This document shows positions 1-12,996 of a stretch of DNA of 64,000 nucleotides, piece after piece. The notes below the pieces were generated by a model that made no database searches, was not told the DNA's origin, and saw only the letters and a program-made list of their open reading frames with translations. Made by a program: the position numbers and the translations under genes. The stretch spans positions 20,810,064 to 20,874,063 of the forward strand of contig NC_079224.1 of NCBI RefSeq assembly GCF_029633865.1. Direction: 5' to 3'. The stretch comes from Lampris incognitus. Lineage: Eukaryota; Chordata; Actinopteri; Lampriformes; Lampridae. Every line of letters begins with the position of its first letter. Position 1 is the stretch's first letter.

Positions 1-42
1 GAAAACTGAAATCTAAGAGATGAGCAATGCACATTCATTCAC

Positions 43-3000
43 CCTCTGAACAGTCTTCACTTTCCGGCTGATCTCAGACACATGACCACGGATGACGCTG
101 TCATACTTTTGCAGGCTCAGCCGCAACAGGTGGTCATGCACAAGCCTGAGGGCGATGTGACCGGCGAACTGAGCCGCTGTCACTGCCAGCCGAGAGGTCA
201 TTTGGGACGTGGCTGAGTTCAGTTTTTCCCGAGTGTCCTGCATGGTGCCAAAGTATTGGTAGTCCTACAGAGGGTAAGACACATGTCAGGACTTATTAGC
301 AAACAAATATGCCAGGATAAACTCTGGATAAGCACCGTCATCTCGTTGTGAAGGCTCATTTGAAAAAGTTAGAAGATTCAAATACAGTTGGGACTTTAAT
401 TGTTGCAGCGGACAAACTAACTCACCGAACTGGCGGCGAATCTAAATGAGATTGAGGGAATACCAGAGAAGGCCAGGAAAGGATAAGCTGCATCATCCAT
501 CCTCAGAGGCTCCATGCTGGAAGATATCGCACACAAAAATTAAGACTCGGTTATGCTTTCTTTCCACCCTATGAGTACAATGCCTTGCTGAAGTTTGAAC
601 AACACACAAAAATGACAGCTTGCCTACACAGTCATTTTATTTATTTATTTACTTTTCGGTTGGGGTGTTGGTTAGGAGAGCCTGGATACAGAGGCAAATG
701 TATCACGCCAAATGCATCTGAATAAAATTACAGCCTGTCCACCCACATACCCCACGTCCAACTTACACAGACTTTTCCCAGTTGTTCCCGGAAACCTGAG
801 CGAAGAGAGTCTTGGAGGGGTTGTTGGGGTCCTTCAACTAGGGGGCGAAGAAGAGACAAGAGGACACCATCATAAAAGGGAAATTTAATCACACTTTGTA
901 GGAATTTCATTAAAATTCAAGTTCAAGAACATTATTGTCATTGTGCAAGCGCAACGAAATTGCAATTCAATGCATTTGGCTTTTTGCAACCAAAAGCTGT
1001 GAACCACGACTCATTAAACTTTGCCAAGTTTACATCAAGGTAAGTTTGATTCGGTAATAAATAATTAAAATAAAGTGAATGAGTGGATCACTCCAGTAGA
1101 GTTTTGAAGCTCAATAATAAAACTTATTGGCACCAAATTCCATGATCAGTTTAGTTGGATCTACACAGCACATTCTCTGTGGCAAGTTGTCACTTCGGAG
1201 ATGAAAACTTAAAAATGTGGCAGGTGCTTCAGTTACATTAGACAATCATGTAAGGCCAGCACGTCGAAGAAGACCGCGCTACGGAAAACTGCGAACTCGC
1301 CTGGTGCAGGTATACAACGGAGCTGTACCAACACCTAAAAAGAAAACTTGCTGGAGCAGTTAGTCAGCGAGCTTCGTTTAATGCAAATTATACGAGTCTG
1401 TCTTAATGACAGCTTATATTATTCCACCATCCAAATTGCATGGTGCAATCCAGCAGTAATGAAACATTACTGCCAGAACGGTGGACATAATATTTGTGCA
1501 TAATATTTTCCCACCAATGGGCTACTTTTTAAACTAAATTGTAAAACAATAATATTCAATCCATTCCATCCATTATCCAAACCGTTTATCCTACAAAGAG
1601 CCACAGGGATGCTGGGGCTATCCCAGCAGTCATTGGGCGGCAGGCGGGGAGACACCCTGGCCAGGCCGCCAGTCCATCACAGGGCCAACACACATTCACA
1701 CTTAGGGACAATTTAGTACAGCCGATTCACCTGACCTACATGTCTTTGGACTGTGGGAGGAAACCAGAGCACCTGGAGGAAACCCATGCGGACACGGGGA
1801 GAATATACAAACTCCACATAGAGGACAACCTGGGATGACCCCCAAGGTTGGACTACCCCGGGGCTCGAACCCAGAACCTTCGTGCTGTGAGGCGACCATG
1901 CTAATTACTGCGCCACCGTGCCACCCTTCCTTATATCAAATAATTTTATAAAACAATAAAAACAATAATAATTTAGAAAAAAAAATTTTTTTAAAGTAAA
2001 CAAGGGCCAGCATTTGTCAGTGTACAGTGACACACATACAAAGAGAAAAGGAGAGACAAAGACTAGTAGCTCCAGTTGTCGCCCCAAACTGGCTTTCCTC
2101 TCATTCATAGCTCTGTGATGCTGGTTTGTCTTAAGTGGCAAATCACTAGTTTTGTCAGGCAAGCGTACATGTAAAATTAAGTCTCTAAATTGAAAAGTTT
2201 TTTTTAAGAAAAGAAAAAAAGAAGACGCTTCTTCACAGACAGAGAATGAGTCAGACTTTGACAGTTAAGCATCAAATTATTCATTAGTTGGAAATGTTAC
2301 TGAGTAGGGCTGCACCTATCTCCTATAGTATGTCTGTTTCTGTGTGAAGCACATTATGAGCTCAAGTAAAAATTACTTCATTTAAGTAGTTAAGCTGCAC
2401 TGCGCTGCATAAAAAAGGAATACATGCATGTCTGCATTATAAATGTGTTTTTTTCTTTTTACCAGAAAGTCATTATCTTACAGATTTACCTCCTTCAGGG
2501 TACTCTCAATCAGGCTGTACATCAGGGGACTGCCAGCAGCTTTGAACCCTTTCAGACCTGCATGGGAAGGAGCCCGTATTGGAATATTAATTTGTTTATC
2601 AAGGTATTTTAGAGCAGTCTTAATTTTAAGTCATCTTTATTCCCCAAGTACATGGTCTAATGAACCAGGTCTTTACTGTATGAGACACTGCAAGTTGGCT
2701 AGTAGTGCAAAAAGCAGTGGGTCAGTTTGGCCAGAGTTTCATCACAAAGGATGCCTTACACTTGTTCACTGAGCATACCTGTTACAACACCATCCAAGTT
2801 GATGTATGAGAAGGCTTTCATGCTCATAGAGGACAGATAACCCTGGACATTAGAAAAAAGATTTGAGTGGTCAATAATAGAGCACACACACCAACCCGTA
2901 TATTCATTCAGCTTGCTGATGACCAAAGAAAGGATATGGAAACAAAGGTGGGAATTAAAAAAAAAAAGGTAGTCACGCAGTTCTTACCTCTAACCACTCG

Positions 3001-6000
3001 GTGGCGCCAACGCTCCCATATTCTCCAGCGCTCCAACTGGCAAACACAATACTCCTCCTTGGTTTGAACCCCGCTGAGAAGGAAGAGACCAATAAGTTTG
3101 ACAGGAGCTAAAATAGTACCTAAATAATACCTAGCAGTGATGTGCAGTCTGGGGAGGCAGGGTAGGCAGTGCCTCAACCAGGCTGATAAGAAAAAAAAAA
3201 AAAGAAATATCATGATAGTTACAAAAACAAATTTTGTTTTTACTTTAATTTGTTAACATTGTTGTAAAAAAATAATAATAATAATAAAAAAAATCATGTA
3301 AAACTTGTTGTTTTATCAATAAAAGACATGCCCTATTCAGGATGGCTTGCTCCCAAAGCTAGCATTCGTGAATGCAGGCTGCTGAGGCAGAGTCTGCTTG
3401 TGCCTCTCTCTGGCACAAATAAATGTAGTTCACTGCCTACCCAGCCATGGACCTCACTGCACGTTACTGATACCTAGTAAAACACAGACAGCAATACATT
3501 GTATTTAACTCATCCAACATATCAGGCAAATGTACAATCTCCTCATCACATCTATCAGGTAGTTGTCTGATGGGTGAGCACGAGTCATTTTCGTTCCAGA
3601 AATGCACATTAATCGACAACCACCGTTATCTCTCTCCTTACCGTAACCCCTTCAGGAATAATGCCTAAAATTTAAATCCTTTCGATGTCTTTCTAAAAAT
3701 GTAAATAAATCCGCCAAAAATGTTTTAGCTATAGCACAGTCTTGGAGGAGGCACTGCCTTGAAAGGAACAAAAGTGCATTGGTGGATGTGAGAATGATAT
3801 TCATTCACTCAACTTTCTTTTAGTAAAAATATTTTCCTCCATTTCCCATCACATAAAAAAACAAAACAAAAGAAAACAAGAAAAACAGCTTTAATTATAC
3901 ATAATCTGCCGAGCTAGACTCACCATCCTTCACCATGGCGGAGATGGAGCGTGCCAGCTCAATCAGGACACTGGTGCCAACTGTTGATCTGGCAAAGCCT
4001 GGGCCCCAGGCATCCCTCTGGGCACCCAGAACCACATAACGATCTGAGGAAAATGTGGATGGGATATTATAGGCGAAATGAGAGGCGTAGAGGTGAGATA
4101 AATTAGTGAGTGCACATTATCAAGATCCTACAGGGCAAGATGTATGACTTCTTTTTTTAGTCATCACACTGTGTAAAAGCACTGACTTGTTTTGTTTTTT
4201 CGTTGTCAGCTGCCTCTACATAAGGTTTGAGTACAAATCTTTCAAGTACCACATAATGTCAAAAGTTAAGAATACACCAAGTACCACTGAACAGAACAAG
4301 ACTGCGTTATACCTGAATCTACAAAGCCTTTCAAGACTCCAAAGACATTATGGATTTTTTTCTCGGCCAGTTCATTGTTAACCTCCACGGTGACAATATT
4401 CGTCTCATCTCCCAGCTTGCCCATGCCTCCCCACTCACTTGGCATACTCTGACCTCCTAACTGCCTGTAGAGTAAAGAGAATAAAGCATGATTATATTGC
4501 ATTCCACTAAAGAATTTCAGGGCTACATGTGCTCTTAGTTTAGATTAAATTGTTTTATTAGCCACACGACCAAGGTCGGTGGAATTTATTTTTGGTACAT
4601 GTTAAACTCTGAAGCACAATTCATCCATGAACAACAGCATACACTCCATATATCATCACCAACAATGCAGTTACACAATAGCAGAAACAAACATATTACG
4701 CACAACAATTAGGGGAATGGTAGTATGCATGCCAGTGGTGTGTGAGGAGGGGATTATAGGGGGGAATTCAGAGTCCTGATAGTTAGAGGAAAAATTGTTT
4801 GTGAAGCGTTTAGTCTTAGTGGACAGTGACCTGTAGCGCCTCCTTGAGGGAAGGACCTGGAAGAGGTGATGAGCAGGATGTGAGGGGTCGTAGATGATCT
4901 TCTTTGCTCGCTTTACAGTCCGGTTAATATGTAGAGATTCAACTGAGGGGAGTGGGTTGCCTATGATTTTGAATGCCTTGTTGACAATCCACTGCAGTTT
5001 TTTCCATGTTTGACTGTCTGTGCAGCCATACCTTACTGTCATAGAAGATGTTATGATGGACTCAATAATGGCTGAGTAAAGTAGAACGAGAAGTTGATGC
5101 TTGATCTGGTATCTTTTAAGCTGCCTAAGAAAGTAAAGTCGTTGTTGAGCTTTTTCAATGATGTGTTCAGTGTTCATTTTCCACTTCAGGTTATTGCTGA
5201 TGTACGTTCCGAGGAATTTAAAAGAGTCAGTGGTGGTGATGAGGTCTCCGTTCATTTGTAAGGATCTTTTGGGATTCAGCATGCATCGGAAGGCAATAAT
5301 GAGTTCCTGGGTTTTGGCTGTATTAAGCAGGAGGCCATTGTTTGTGCACCAAGTGACAGCTTGGTCCACTTCAATGTGGTACTGGGTTTCATCATTGTTG
5401 GAGATGAGGCCCACAATGGATGTGTCCTCTGCGTATTTCATTATTTTTACAGAACTGTCCGTGGATGTAAAGTGGGTGGTGTAAAGTGAGAAGAGCCAGG
5501 GGAGAGAACACAGCCTTGAGGAGCTCCTGTACTGAGGATAAGAGGGTGTGAGGTTAGGTTATTAACAATCACCCTCTGTGGCCTGTTCCACAGGATGCTC
5601 CAAATTTAGTGGCATATGGCTGGGTCAATGTTCATATTCAAGAGTATGATAAAGAGTTTGAGTGGGTTGATGGAGTTGAAGGCGGAACTACAGTCTATGA
5701 ACAGGATTTGTGTGTAGATGTTTGATGATTCCAGGTGTTGCAGGGGGAATATGCTACCTGCGTCCTCAACAGACCAGCTGGCTTGATAGGCAAATTGATA
5801 TGGGTCCATCATTGGGGAGGTGCAGGATTTCAAGTATGACAGAATGATACGCTCAAATGCTTTCATGGCCACAGATGTTAGGACAACTGGTCTGAAGTCA
5901 CTGAGGCAGGTGATCTTTGAGGACTTTGGCACAGGAATGATGGTAGAGATTTTGAATCACTGTAGGACTGTATATTGACTTACTACTACTACAACTTTCG

Positions 6001-9000
6001 GCTGCTCCTGTTAGGGGTCGCCACAGCGGATCATCGGTTTCCATTTATTCCTGTCCTCTGCATCTTCCTCTGTCACACTAGCCACCTGCATGTTCTCCCT
6101 CACCACATCCATAAACCTCCTCTTTGGCCTTCCTCTTTCCTCGCGGCTCCATATTCAGCATCCTTCTCCCAATATACCCAGCATCTCTCCCCCACACACG
6201 TCCAAGCCATCTCAAACTTGCCTCTCTTGCTTCGTCTCCAAACTGTCCAACCTGAGCTGTCCCTCTGATATACTCATTCCTAATCCTGTCCTTCTTCGTC
6301 ACTCCCAATGAAAATTAGCATCGTCAACTCTGCCACCTCCAGCTCCACATCTAGTCTTTTCGTCAGTGCCACTGTCTCCAAATTAAAAAAGGACTGTACA
6401 TTGACTTAGAGAGGCATTAAATATGGTTGAAAATATTGGGGCCAATAGTGCTGCACAGTGGCTCAAAAAGCAGAACTGATGCCATCTGGCCCTGCTGCTT
6501 CCCTAATGTTCAGCTTCTTGAATGTAGCTCTCACCTCATCCTCCTGGATGCAGAAGGGTGGCATTGGAGTGGGAATAGGGGGGGATGGCTGGTGGAATAG
6601 GTTTTTCAAACCTTGCATAAAACTCGTTTGATTTATCTGGAAGGTTATGGTCATTATCTGAAGGAGAGCAGGGGCATTTTTTGTAATCTGCTATTTCCTT
6701 AACTTTTTTCCACATTGATCTGGAGTTACTGGGAGAGAATTGTTGTTCCAATTTTGTTGCGTAGCTGGACTTTGCTTTTCTTACTACACCATGCAACTTT
6801 TACTTGGCGGCTCTGTACTGATCCCTGCTTCCGTTTTTGTGTGCCCAGTTCTTTTCTTTGTGTAACAGGTGTAATTATTTGGAGAACCAGGGTTTCTTAT
6901 TGCCATACAATGTCCCTGTTTTGGTAGGGATGCACATTTCCTCGCAGAACTTGATGCATGAGGTCACTGTGTCAGTGAGTTCATCGAGAGTCACAAGCTG
7001 CACTAAATATATTCCAACTAGGCATTCAAAGCAACCTTGAAGCATTTCAATGGCATCCATGGACCAGGACCTGACAGATTTGGATGTTTTCTTGATGGAT
7101 TTAAGCTTTTGTTTGTATTTTGGGATGAGGAGTAACAGCATGGTCAGACTTCCCCAGTGGAGCCCTAAGAAATGCACAGTAAGCATTCGAAATTGAGATG
7201 TAGCAATGACCAATGTTTTGTTTTCTCTGTTATGGCAAGTAACTTGTTGCTTATAGTTCGTGAGTTTGAGGGACAGGTTTGTATGGTTGAAATCCCCTAA
7301 CACAATGACAGACATGTCAGAGTTGGAGTTTTCAGAGGAAATAATGTTGTGAGAGTTTGCTAATGGCTATGTTAGCATTAGCTTGTGATGGAATGTAAAC
7401 ACCAACAAATACAAGTGAAGCCAATTCTCCCGGAAGGTAATATGGTGTGCATTTCAAACTAATAAATTCAAAATCAAAATTCAAAAAAATTCAGGATCTT
7501 CTGAATACAAGAGAAAGTATAGCTCTAAACTATGCCCAGGTCACAATTTTTTTTAAAACATGAATAAGAAAAAATACATGAATACAGAGGAACAGCAGAT
7601 ATTGACAACCTGTGTACAATCAAAAGCTATTCCAACTCCTTTAAAAGTTTAACACAGAGAAAGCTTTCAAATTATGGTCGATATTTGTCAGGCCTTACCT
7701 CAGGATGCTGTCAGCTACGAGTCTTGTGATGGTTTGCGCTGGGATAGAGGGCAGGCCTGAAGACTGTACTGGGGGGAATAGAGTATGGTTGAAGGAAGGA
7801 AAGCCTGGGGTGAAGGGATCCCCTGAACCAAGATGGACCTAAGACAGAATGAGCATGGAGTAAGAAACAAAAAGCAACAAGAGAAAGTATTCCATAACTT
7901 TTAGCAACGCAAGGAGCTTATGGTGCTTCCTTCTACAAGAAGAAATTCAATTTAATATCTTGCTCGGCAAGAAATGTCTTAGGTGTGGCAAAAAAATAAT
8001 CCTGTACATGACACAAGCAGACATCCGTCTGTCCGTTACGACTCATTTTCAGCCAAAAACTTTAGTCCAAATATCCAGTAAACTCACATGCCCAAACAGC
8101 TCTGTATCCTCTCCAATGGGGTAGTCAACTGAGTCTGGGTAAATCAGCACAGCAGAGGCATTCATTTGTGCAGCATTGGCCACCTGTGAGCACAGAATGA
8201 CAGGAATATGGAGGGGAACGATTGAGGACACGGAGAATGGAAAAGAACCCTGGCCTGCAGGACAAACTTCACATTTAACAGCACATGAGAAACACATGTC
8301 TGTTAATCATTATGAAGAATCTGCAAAATGCTCCATTGTTAATGTTAAAAAAAGAATCTTCACATTGTAACTGAATATCTCACAATTTCTATTCAGAAAG
8401 AGGTACTACGTTTTCTCTCCAAAATCTTTTGACTATACATGTGACTATCGGAAAGAAAATCCAATTTACAACCAAAAATACACATCAATTCCACCAAAAG
8501 ATAGGATGTTTTGGTCAGTCAAAGCCATATCAAGTATGGGTGATGGTAGTCCACTGTGGTTTGAAGTCCTTTTAAGCTTGCTAGCTGTAGTTTCCAGAAC
8601 AAATGTGCCAAAGGACTCTAAAGAATCTGTACTCGGTGGTGGCATGGCTCAGGAGGCAGAGCGGGTCGTTTGGTAATCATAAGGTGGCTGGTTCAAACCC
8701 CGGCTCCTCCAGAGTGTATGTCTAAGTGTCCTTAAGCAAGACACTGAGCCCCTAACTGCTCCTGATGAGCATGTTGGCACTTTGCATGACAGCCTCCGCC
8801 GTGAGTGTGTGAATGTGAGGCATACATTGTAAAAGCACTTTGAGTGGTTGGTCGACTAGAAAAGCGCTATCAGTCCATTTACCATTTTACTCTCGAAAAT
8901 GTATTGGCATGAGAACTGAGGAGAAGCTCAAAAGCAATTACAATGACATCAAAAGGAATGCCAAACCCCCCCCCCCCAAAAAAATAAAAAAATAACCCAC

Positions 9001-12000
9001 CTTCTCCGCGAAGCTGATCTTGCCTGCCCTGACCAGGATGACTCTGCCATTTATGTTGATGTTCTTATCTTGCAGCAGTCTGAAGTCATTCACTTGGCCG
9101 TAGTATGCAAAGAGGCATGGACCCTGGGGACAAGATCACATCTGCCATTTTCAACACTGTTGTCTTTAATCCATGGGCTTGAAATTTTGAAAAGCAAAGT
9201 TAAGCCTAATACCAATGATAAAAGACAGGATTTTTTGCCTTTGTAGTAAATAATGAACAAAGTGACACTGGTAAAACTTGCATTATATGCAATACAATCT
9301 AATGTAACTCAATAAATGTATTGCATGCTCCTTTTTAATCATAATCAGTGTGGTGGATTGATGCTTGCTTCTCTCTTTGTTGCTTATTAGAGGTGAAATA
9401 ATAACTCCTTCCAACAGACGACCATACACTTTGAGATTTACCGTTACTGTTTTGTTGGCACTGTAGGAGAGGAATCCATTGAAACGATTCTCATTGCCCA
9501 TAAAGGTGACTTTGTTGGAGCTGGTGGCTGGGAGGACCTGGACCTTTACAAAGTGCTCATCAGTCCAAGTTTTCATGCCGTATTCCTTAAATCTCTTCAA
9601 CACTTTGTTTGCCAGCACCTCATCATCCGGAGAACCAGCCTGGTGGCTTACACTGGCAAACTCACTAGGGGGGAATGGAAATGCCACATAAGAGAGAAAA
9701 ACAAGAGCGGACTCAACGTGAAGAACAAAATAGAAAAACGGCAAAAAAAAACATTTCAGAAACGAGAAATGGATACTATGTGCTACTACGTGAGCCACTG
9801 CAGTAATTTTGAATAGTGAGGGCTGAAACTGCCTCCCAACACATTCTCCGGGAGCTCTACCTGAAGGTGTCTTCAAAGTCAGAGGATTTGAGATTATCAG
9901 CGAGGAGCTTCTTGACATCATCCCATGCCATGAGGGGGGCAGCGCCTGTCTCTTCCTCATTCTGGCTGACGAAGTCATCAATGGGGAGCGTGGTGGCTGC
10001 ACAACTGGGGGCCAAGTCCTTCTTCCGGTGAACCAGATAACCTATCAGGTAGCCTAGGAGTGGTGGTGATGGAGTGATGGTTTGGATTGGGGGTTAATTA
10101 TAAGGGAAATTCAGAGACAGGTATGAGGGGTAGGGGGTAGGGGGTATCAAACAAAAGTATTAAGTTACAACCAAAGGCTCAAAGCCAGCACCATTTGGTA
10201 TGTGACACTATACTATTGTCCTTTCCTGAAAGATGATTGAAACATATGTAAGGACTTGTAAAATATGGTTAGTGCACACTGTAGCGTAATCAAACAAATT
10301 AAACTACAGATTTATTTTTAAAAAATACATATATAGTGTGCATTAACAATATTTTACAGGTACTTACACATATCATCCTCATTTCATTCTCCTTTTTCAA
10401 CACAATAACTTGTTTATTTCCTCCAAAAAAAAGTTCATCAGGAATATTGCAACATCTGTATTCATTTTCAGTATCTGTCAAGTCTGACTAAATATATCAG
10501 CTTCTACCAATCCATCCATCCATTCCTTCCTACCGATGATGAAGATGAGGAGGGTGGTGGCTACCATGAAGCAAATGTTCTTGGGGGTGCGACCAGTCTT
10601 GCGGACCACATAGGGGTTGTGGCCTGAGTTGTGGTTATGGTGGTCAACCGCTCCGTTCACTCCCGTCTCCTCGTCCATGTCTGAGGACAGCTTCATCTCC
10701 ACCTGGCTGTTGTCACCTTCCATGTTCTGGGTCAGGTTAAAACGTGTGTAGGAACGTGGCTCCCCATTAAACTGTTAGTAGTGGTAGATAAGACAATGGA
10801 GGTGATGTTGGTTACTGTGGGTTAAAAGGTAAATAAACTTCAGATAAAAAGGTACATCAAGAAGATGTGAGACTAATGGTGCCACCCAGGTTTACTGGCC
10901 ACAAGATGGAGTACCTGACCAATCTGTGGGGTATTTTAGAAGTTTTGGATGGTTTATTAGAGAAATAAGGGAGAAATAGAGTCAGGTGGTTTGGAAAAGA
11001 TACTGTGCCAAAAGGTGTGTTTTGGAACATGTATAGCTGTTCTTGAGACAACTCAGCATAATACACTGCTCAAAAAAATAAAGGGAACACATAAGCAATG
11101 CAATGTAGCTCCAAGTCAATCACACTTTTGAGATATCAACCTGTCCAGTTAGGAAGCAACACTGATTTGTGAATCAATTTCACCTGTTGGTAAATTCTCT
11201 AATTTCCACCAGGTGGAAATTAGACAATTTGCAAGACAACCCCTATAAAAGGAATGGATTTGCAGGTGGTGGCCACAGACCATTTGCCTGTCCTCATCTT
11301 TTCTGGCCGATCTTTGGTTAGTTTTTCATTTTGCTAGTGCCCTCACCACTAGAGGTGGCATGAGGCGGTATCTGCAACCTTACAGAAGTTGCTCAGGTAG
11401 TGCAGCTCATCCAGGATGGCACATCAATGCGTGCTGTGGCAAGAAGATTTGATGTGTCTCCCAGCACAGTGTCCACAGCATGGAGGAGGTACCAGGAGAC
11501 AGGCCAGTACACCAGGAGACGTGGAGGGGGCCGCAGGAGGACAACAACCCCGCAGCAGGACCGCTATCTGGTCCTTTGTGCAAGGAGGAACAGGAGGAGC
11601 ACTGCCGGAGCCCTACAAAACGACCTTCAACAGGCCACTAATGTGCAGGTTTCTGCTCAAACAGTGAGAAACAGAATGCATGAGGATGGTATGAGGGCCC
11701 GACGTCCACAATTGGGGCCTGTGCTCACAGCCCACACAATGCAGCCCGATTGACCTTTGCCAGAGAACATCTTGGTTGGCAGATTCGCCATTGGCGCCCT
11801 GTGCTCTTCACAGATGAGAGCAGGTTCACACTGAACACATGTGACAGACATGAGAGAGTCTGGAGACGCTGTGGAGAACGTTTTGCTGCCTGCAACATCC
11901 TCCAGCATGACCGGTTTGGCGGTGGTTCAGTGATGGTCTGGGGAGGCATATCCTTGGAGGGCCGCACAGACCTCTACGTGCTAGCCAGCGGTACCATGAC

Positions 12001-12979
12001 TGCCATTAGGTACCGGGATGAGATCCTCAGACCAATTGTCAGACCATATGCTGGTGCAGTGGGCCCTGGGTTCCTGCTCATGCATGACAATGCTCGTCCT
12101 CATGTAGCCAGAGTGTGTCAGCAGTTCCTGTATGTCGAGGGCATTGATGTTATGGACTGGCCTGCACGTTCCCCAGACCTGAATCCAATCGAGCACCTCT
12201 GGGACATCATGTCTCGTACCATCCGCCAACGCGATGTCGCACCACAGACTGTCCAGGAGTTGACCGATGCCCTGATCCAGGTCTGGGAGGAGATCCCTCA
12301 GGAGACCATCCGTCGTCTCATCAGGAGCATGCCCAGACGTTGTAGGGAGTGCATACAGGCACGTGGAGGCCACACACACTACTGAGCCTCATTTTGAATC
12401 GTCTTGAAGAATTTCCACAGAAGTTGGATCAGCCTATGTTCTCATTTTCCACTTTGATTTTGAGTATGATTCTGAATCCAGACCTTAATGGGCTAATGAT
12501 TTTGATTTCCATTGATCATTCTTAGGTTATTTTGCTCTAAACACATTCCTCTGTCTAATAAATAAAGATTTTCAGCTGAAATATTTCATTCATCAAGGTC
12601 TATATTGTGTTTTTAGGTGTTCCCTTTATTTTTTTGAGCAGTGTATGTTAATGTGCAACAGATGGGATGACCTTCCAAAATTGAAAGCAAACACTGGGGG
12701 GGAAAGCCCTCTGATCGCCACTCATTATTTAATTAAGTCTCATCTCACCAACATTAAAAGGTCATTCTATTCTATGAGGAACAAGGTCCAAATACAAACT
12801 ATAAACAACACGATGAGTGGAAAGACTGTAAGCCACTTGCTTGAATCCTTGTCTCCATCAGCCAGATGCATCTCTGTCAATCCTTCAATTACTGAAAGGC
12901 TCATGTCTAAGTTTACCATTTTTAAGGTGTTTATGTAGATACTCACTATTTTGGAAATCGTTGACCTTGCCTGGTCCAT
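43..12979 (-). CDS. tfrc: Transferrin receptor protein 1, 15 coding exons, 3' end outside window
   Basis: Type II membrane receptor that imports iron by binding diferric transferrin at the cell surface and recycling through endosomes. Coding exons, 5' to 3' on the minus strand: 12979-12947, 10771-10534, 10053-9861, 9664-9442, 9123-9001, 8183-8088, 7838-7699, 4464-4313, 4043-3924, 3073-2988, 2842-2779, 2557-2490, 837-767, 516-426, 264-43. All have AG/GT borders and compatible phases and sum to 1,920 nt (640 codons); the human protein is 760 aa. Visible: MDQARS start, YTRF endocytosis signal at residues 19-22 (this marks TFR1, not TFR2), [10 protein letters not shown], membrane segment ~76-97, apical-domain VLIYPD, glycosylation site FNHT near 319, protease-like [10 protein letters not shown] near 406 and [22 protein letters not shown], then the start of the helical dimerisation domain from residue 567. 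The stalk shows a single Cys (~108). RGD region, stop and 3' UTR iron-responsive elements lie left of the window. The start is set by an ATG 11 codons before a donor that joins [11 protein letters not shown] in frame. Confidence 0.96.
838..1565. other. TFRC intron, mostly featureless
   Basis: Intron sequence between coding exons at 767-837 and 2490-2557. Around 920-990 is a short stretch ending in a CAACGAAATTGC-type phrase that resembles a common fish repeat tail. Nothing else is recognised. Confidence 0.4.
1566..1926 (-). repeat. tRNA-derived SINE, family A
   Basis: Minus-oriented copy of a family that recurs at 37.95, 43.89 and 55.33 kb, with 3' fragments at 31.44 and 61.82 kb. The 5' end (near 1926) has a tRNA-like head with an A-box-like TGGCGCAGTAATTAGC and a B-box-like GGTTCGAGCC. 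The body contains the phrase GTCCAAAGACATGTAGGTCA. The 3' end is an ATGGATGG-type simple repeat. Short ORFs inside it are spurious. Confidence 0.85.
3135..3469. mobile_element. hAT-type MITE with perfect 8-bp target duplication
   Basis: A 335-bp element lies in a TFRC intron. Ends start CAGTGATGTGCAGT and, in reverse complement, CAGTAACGTGCAGT, and both continue into GGGTAGGCAGTG. It is flanked by identical 8-bp ATACCTAG at 3127-3134 and 3470-3477, the duplication length of hAT elements. It has no coding capacity. Confidence 0.85.
4545..7320 (-). mobile_element. Decayed LINE (L2/Rex1-like) in a TFRC intron
   Basis: A minus-strand reverse transcriptase is broken into pieces. Positions 7315-6875 and 6796-6463 hold the region before RT and its start ([19 protein letters not shown]). 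Positions 5932-5606 hold RT core ([32 protein letters not shown]). Positions 5441-4671 hold the palm/thumb ([26 protein letters not shown]) through a C-terminal [14 protein letters not shown]. The catalytic YADD box reads YAED. The element ends near 4545 in a TGGCTAATAAAACAATTT-type tail. Frameshifts, stops and a nested LINE insertion (5983-6390) make it a dead copy. It is related to the copy at 46.6-48.6 kb. Confidence 0.85.
5983..6390 (-). mobile_element. 5'-truncated RTE-like LINE 3' fragment, nested
   Basis: Reverse complement ends in GCTGTGGCGACCCC, the tail phrase also found on the full-length LINE ending at 31,316. Upstream residues ([16 protein letters not shown]) match that LINE's C-terminus. 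Flanking 18-bp duplications (5965-5982 and 6391-6408, GGACTGTAYATTGACTTA, one mismatch) show retroposition into the older LINE. Confidence 0.85.
8638..8888 (+). repeat. tRNA-derived SINE, third family
   Basis: Begins GGTGGCATGGCTCAGGAGG and has a B-box-like GGTTCAAACCC. It continues through AAGCAAGACACTGAGCCCC and ends in AAAGCGCTATCAGTCCATTT, a layout typical of fish tRNA SINEs. It lies in the TFRC intron between the exons at 8088-8183 and 9001-9123. Confidence 0.75.
11064..12643 (+). mobile_element. Tc1/mariner-like transposon, 1,580 bp, TA-flanked
   Basis: The terminal inverted repeats are identical for 27 bp (CACTGCTCAAAAAAATAAAG... at 11064 and its complement ending at 12643). TA lies immediately outside both ends (11062-11063, 12644-12645), the Tc1/mariner target duplication. 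It lies in the TFRC intron between the ATG exon and the YTRF exon. The near-perfect ends and almost intact transposase suggest a young insertion. Confidence 0.95.
11360..12385 (+). pseudogene. Tc1-like transposase with two frameshifts
   Basis: Enzyme that cuts and pastes the enclosing element. From ATG 11360 (MRRYLQP) one extra base shifts the frame. The frame from ~11388 then encodes the helix-turn-helix region ([26 protein letters not shown]). A second 1-nt insertion near 11745 stops that frame after TMQPD, and the protein resumes at [15 protein letters not shown]. The DDE catalytic residues are visible: [15 protein letters not shown] and [12 protein letters not shown]. It ends with a stop after GGHTHY. 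The total length matches a ~340-aa Tc1 transposase, but it is not translatable as one protein here. Confidence 0.9.
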
Positions 12980-12996
12980 TGTTGCTTCAGAGGAGT

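Noticed and set aside
4671-5441. A 256-codon ORF considered as a host gene
   Set aside because: The [12 protein letters not shown] and [14 protein letters not shown] motifs identify LINE reverse transcriptase.
9283-10002. A single long 239-codon minus-strand ORF as one exon
   Set aside because: It runs through an intron. The conserved TFRC protein requires splicing with a GT donor at 9441 and an AG acceptor just above 9664; sequence outside these borders does not match the family.
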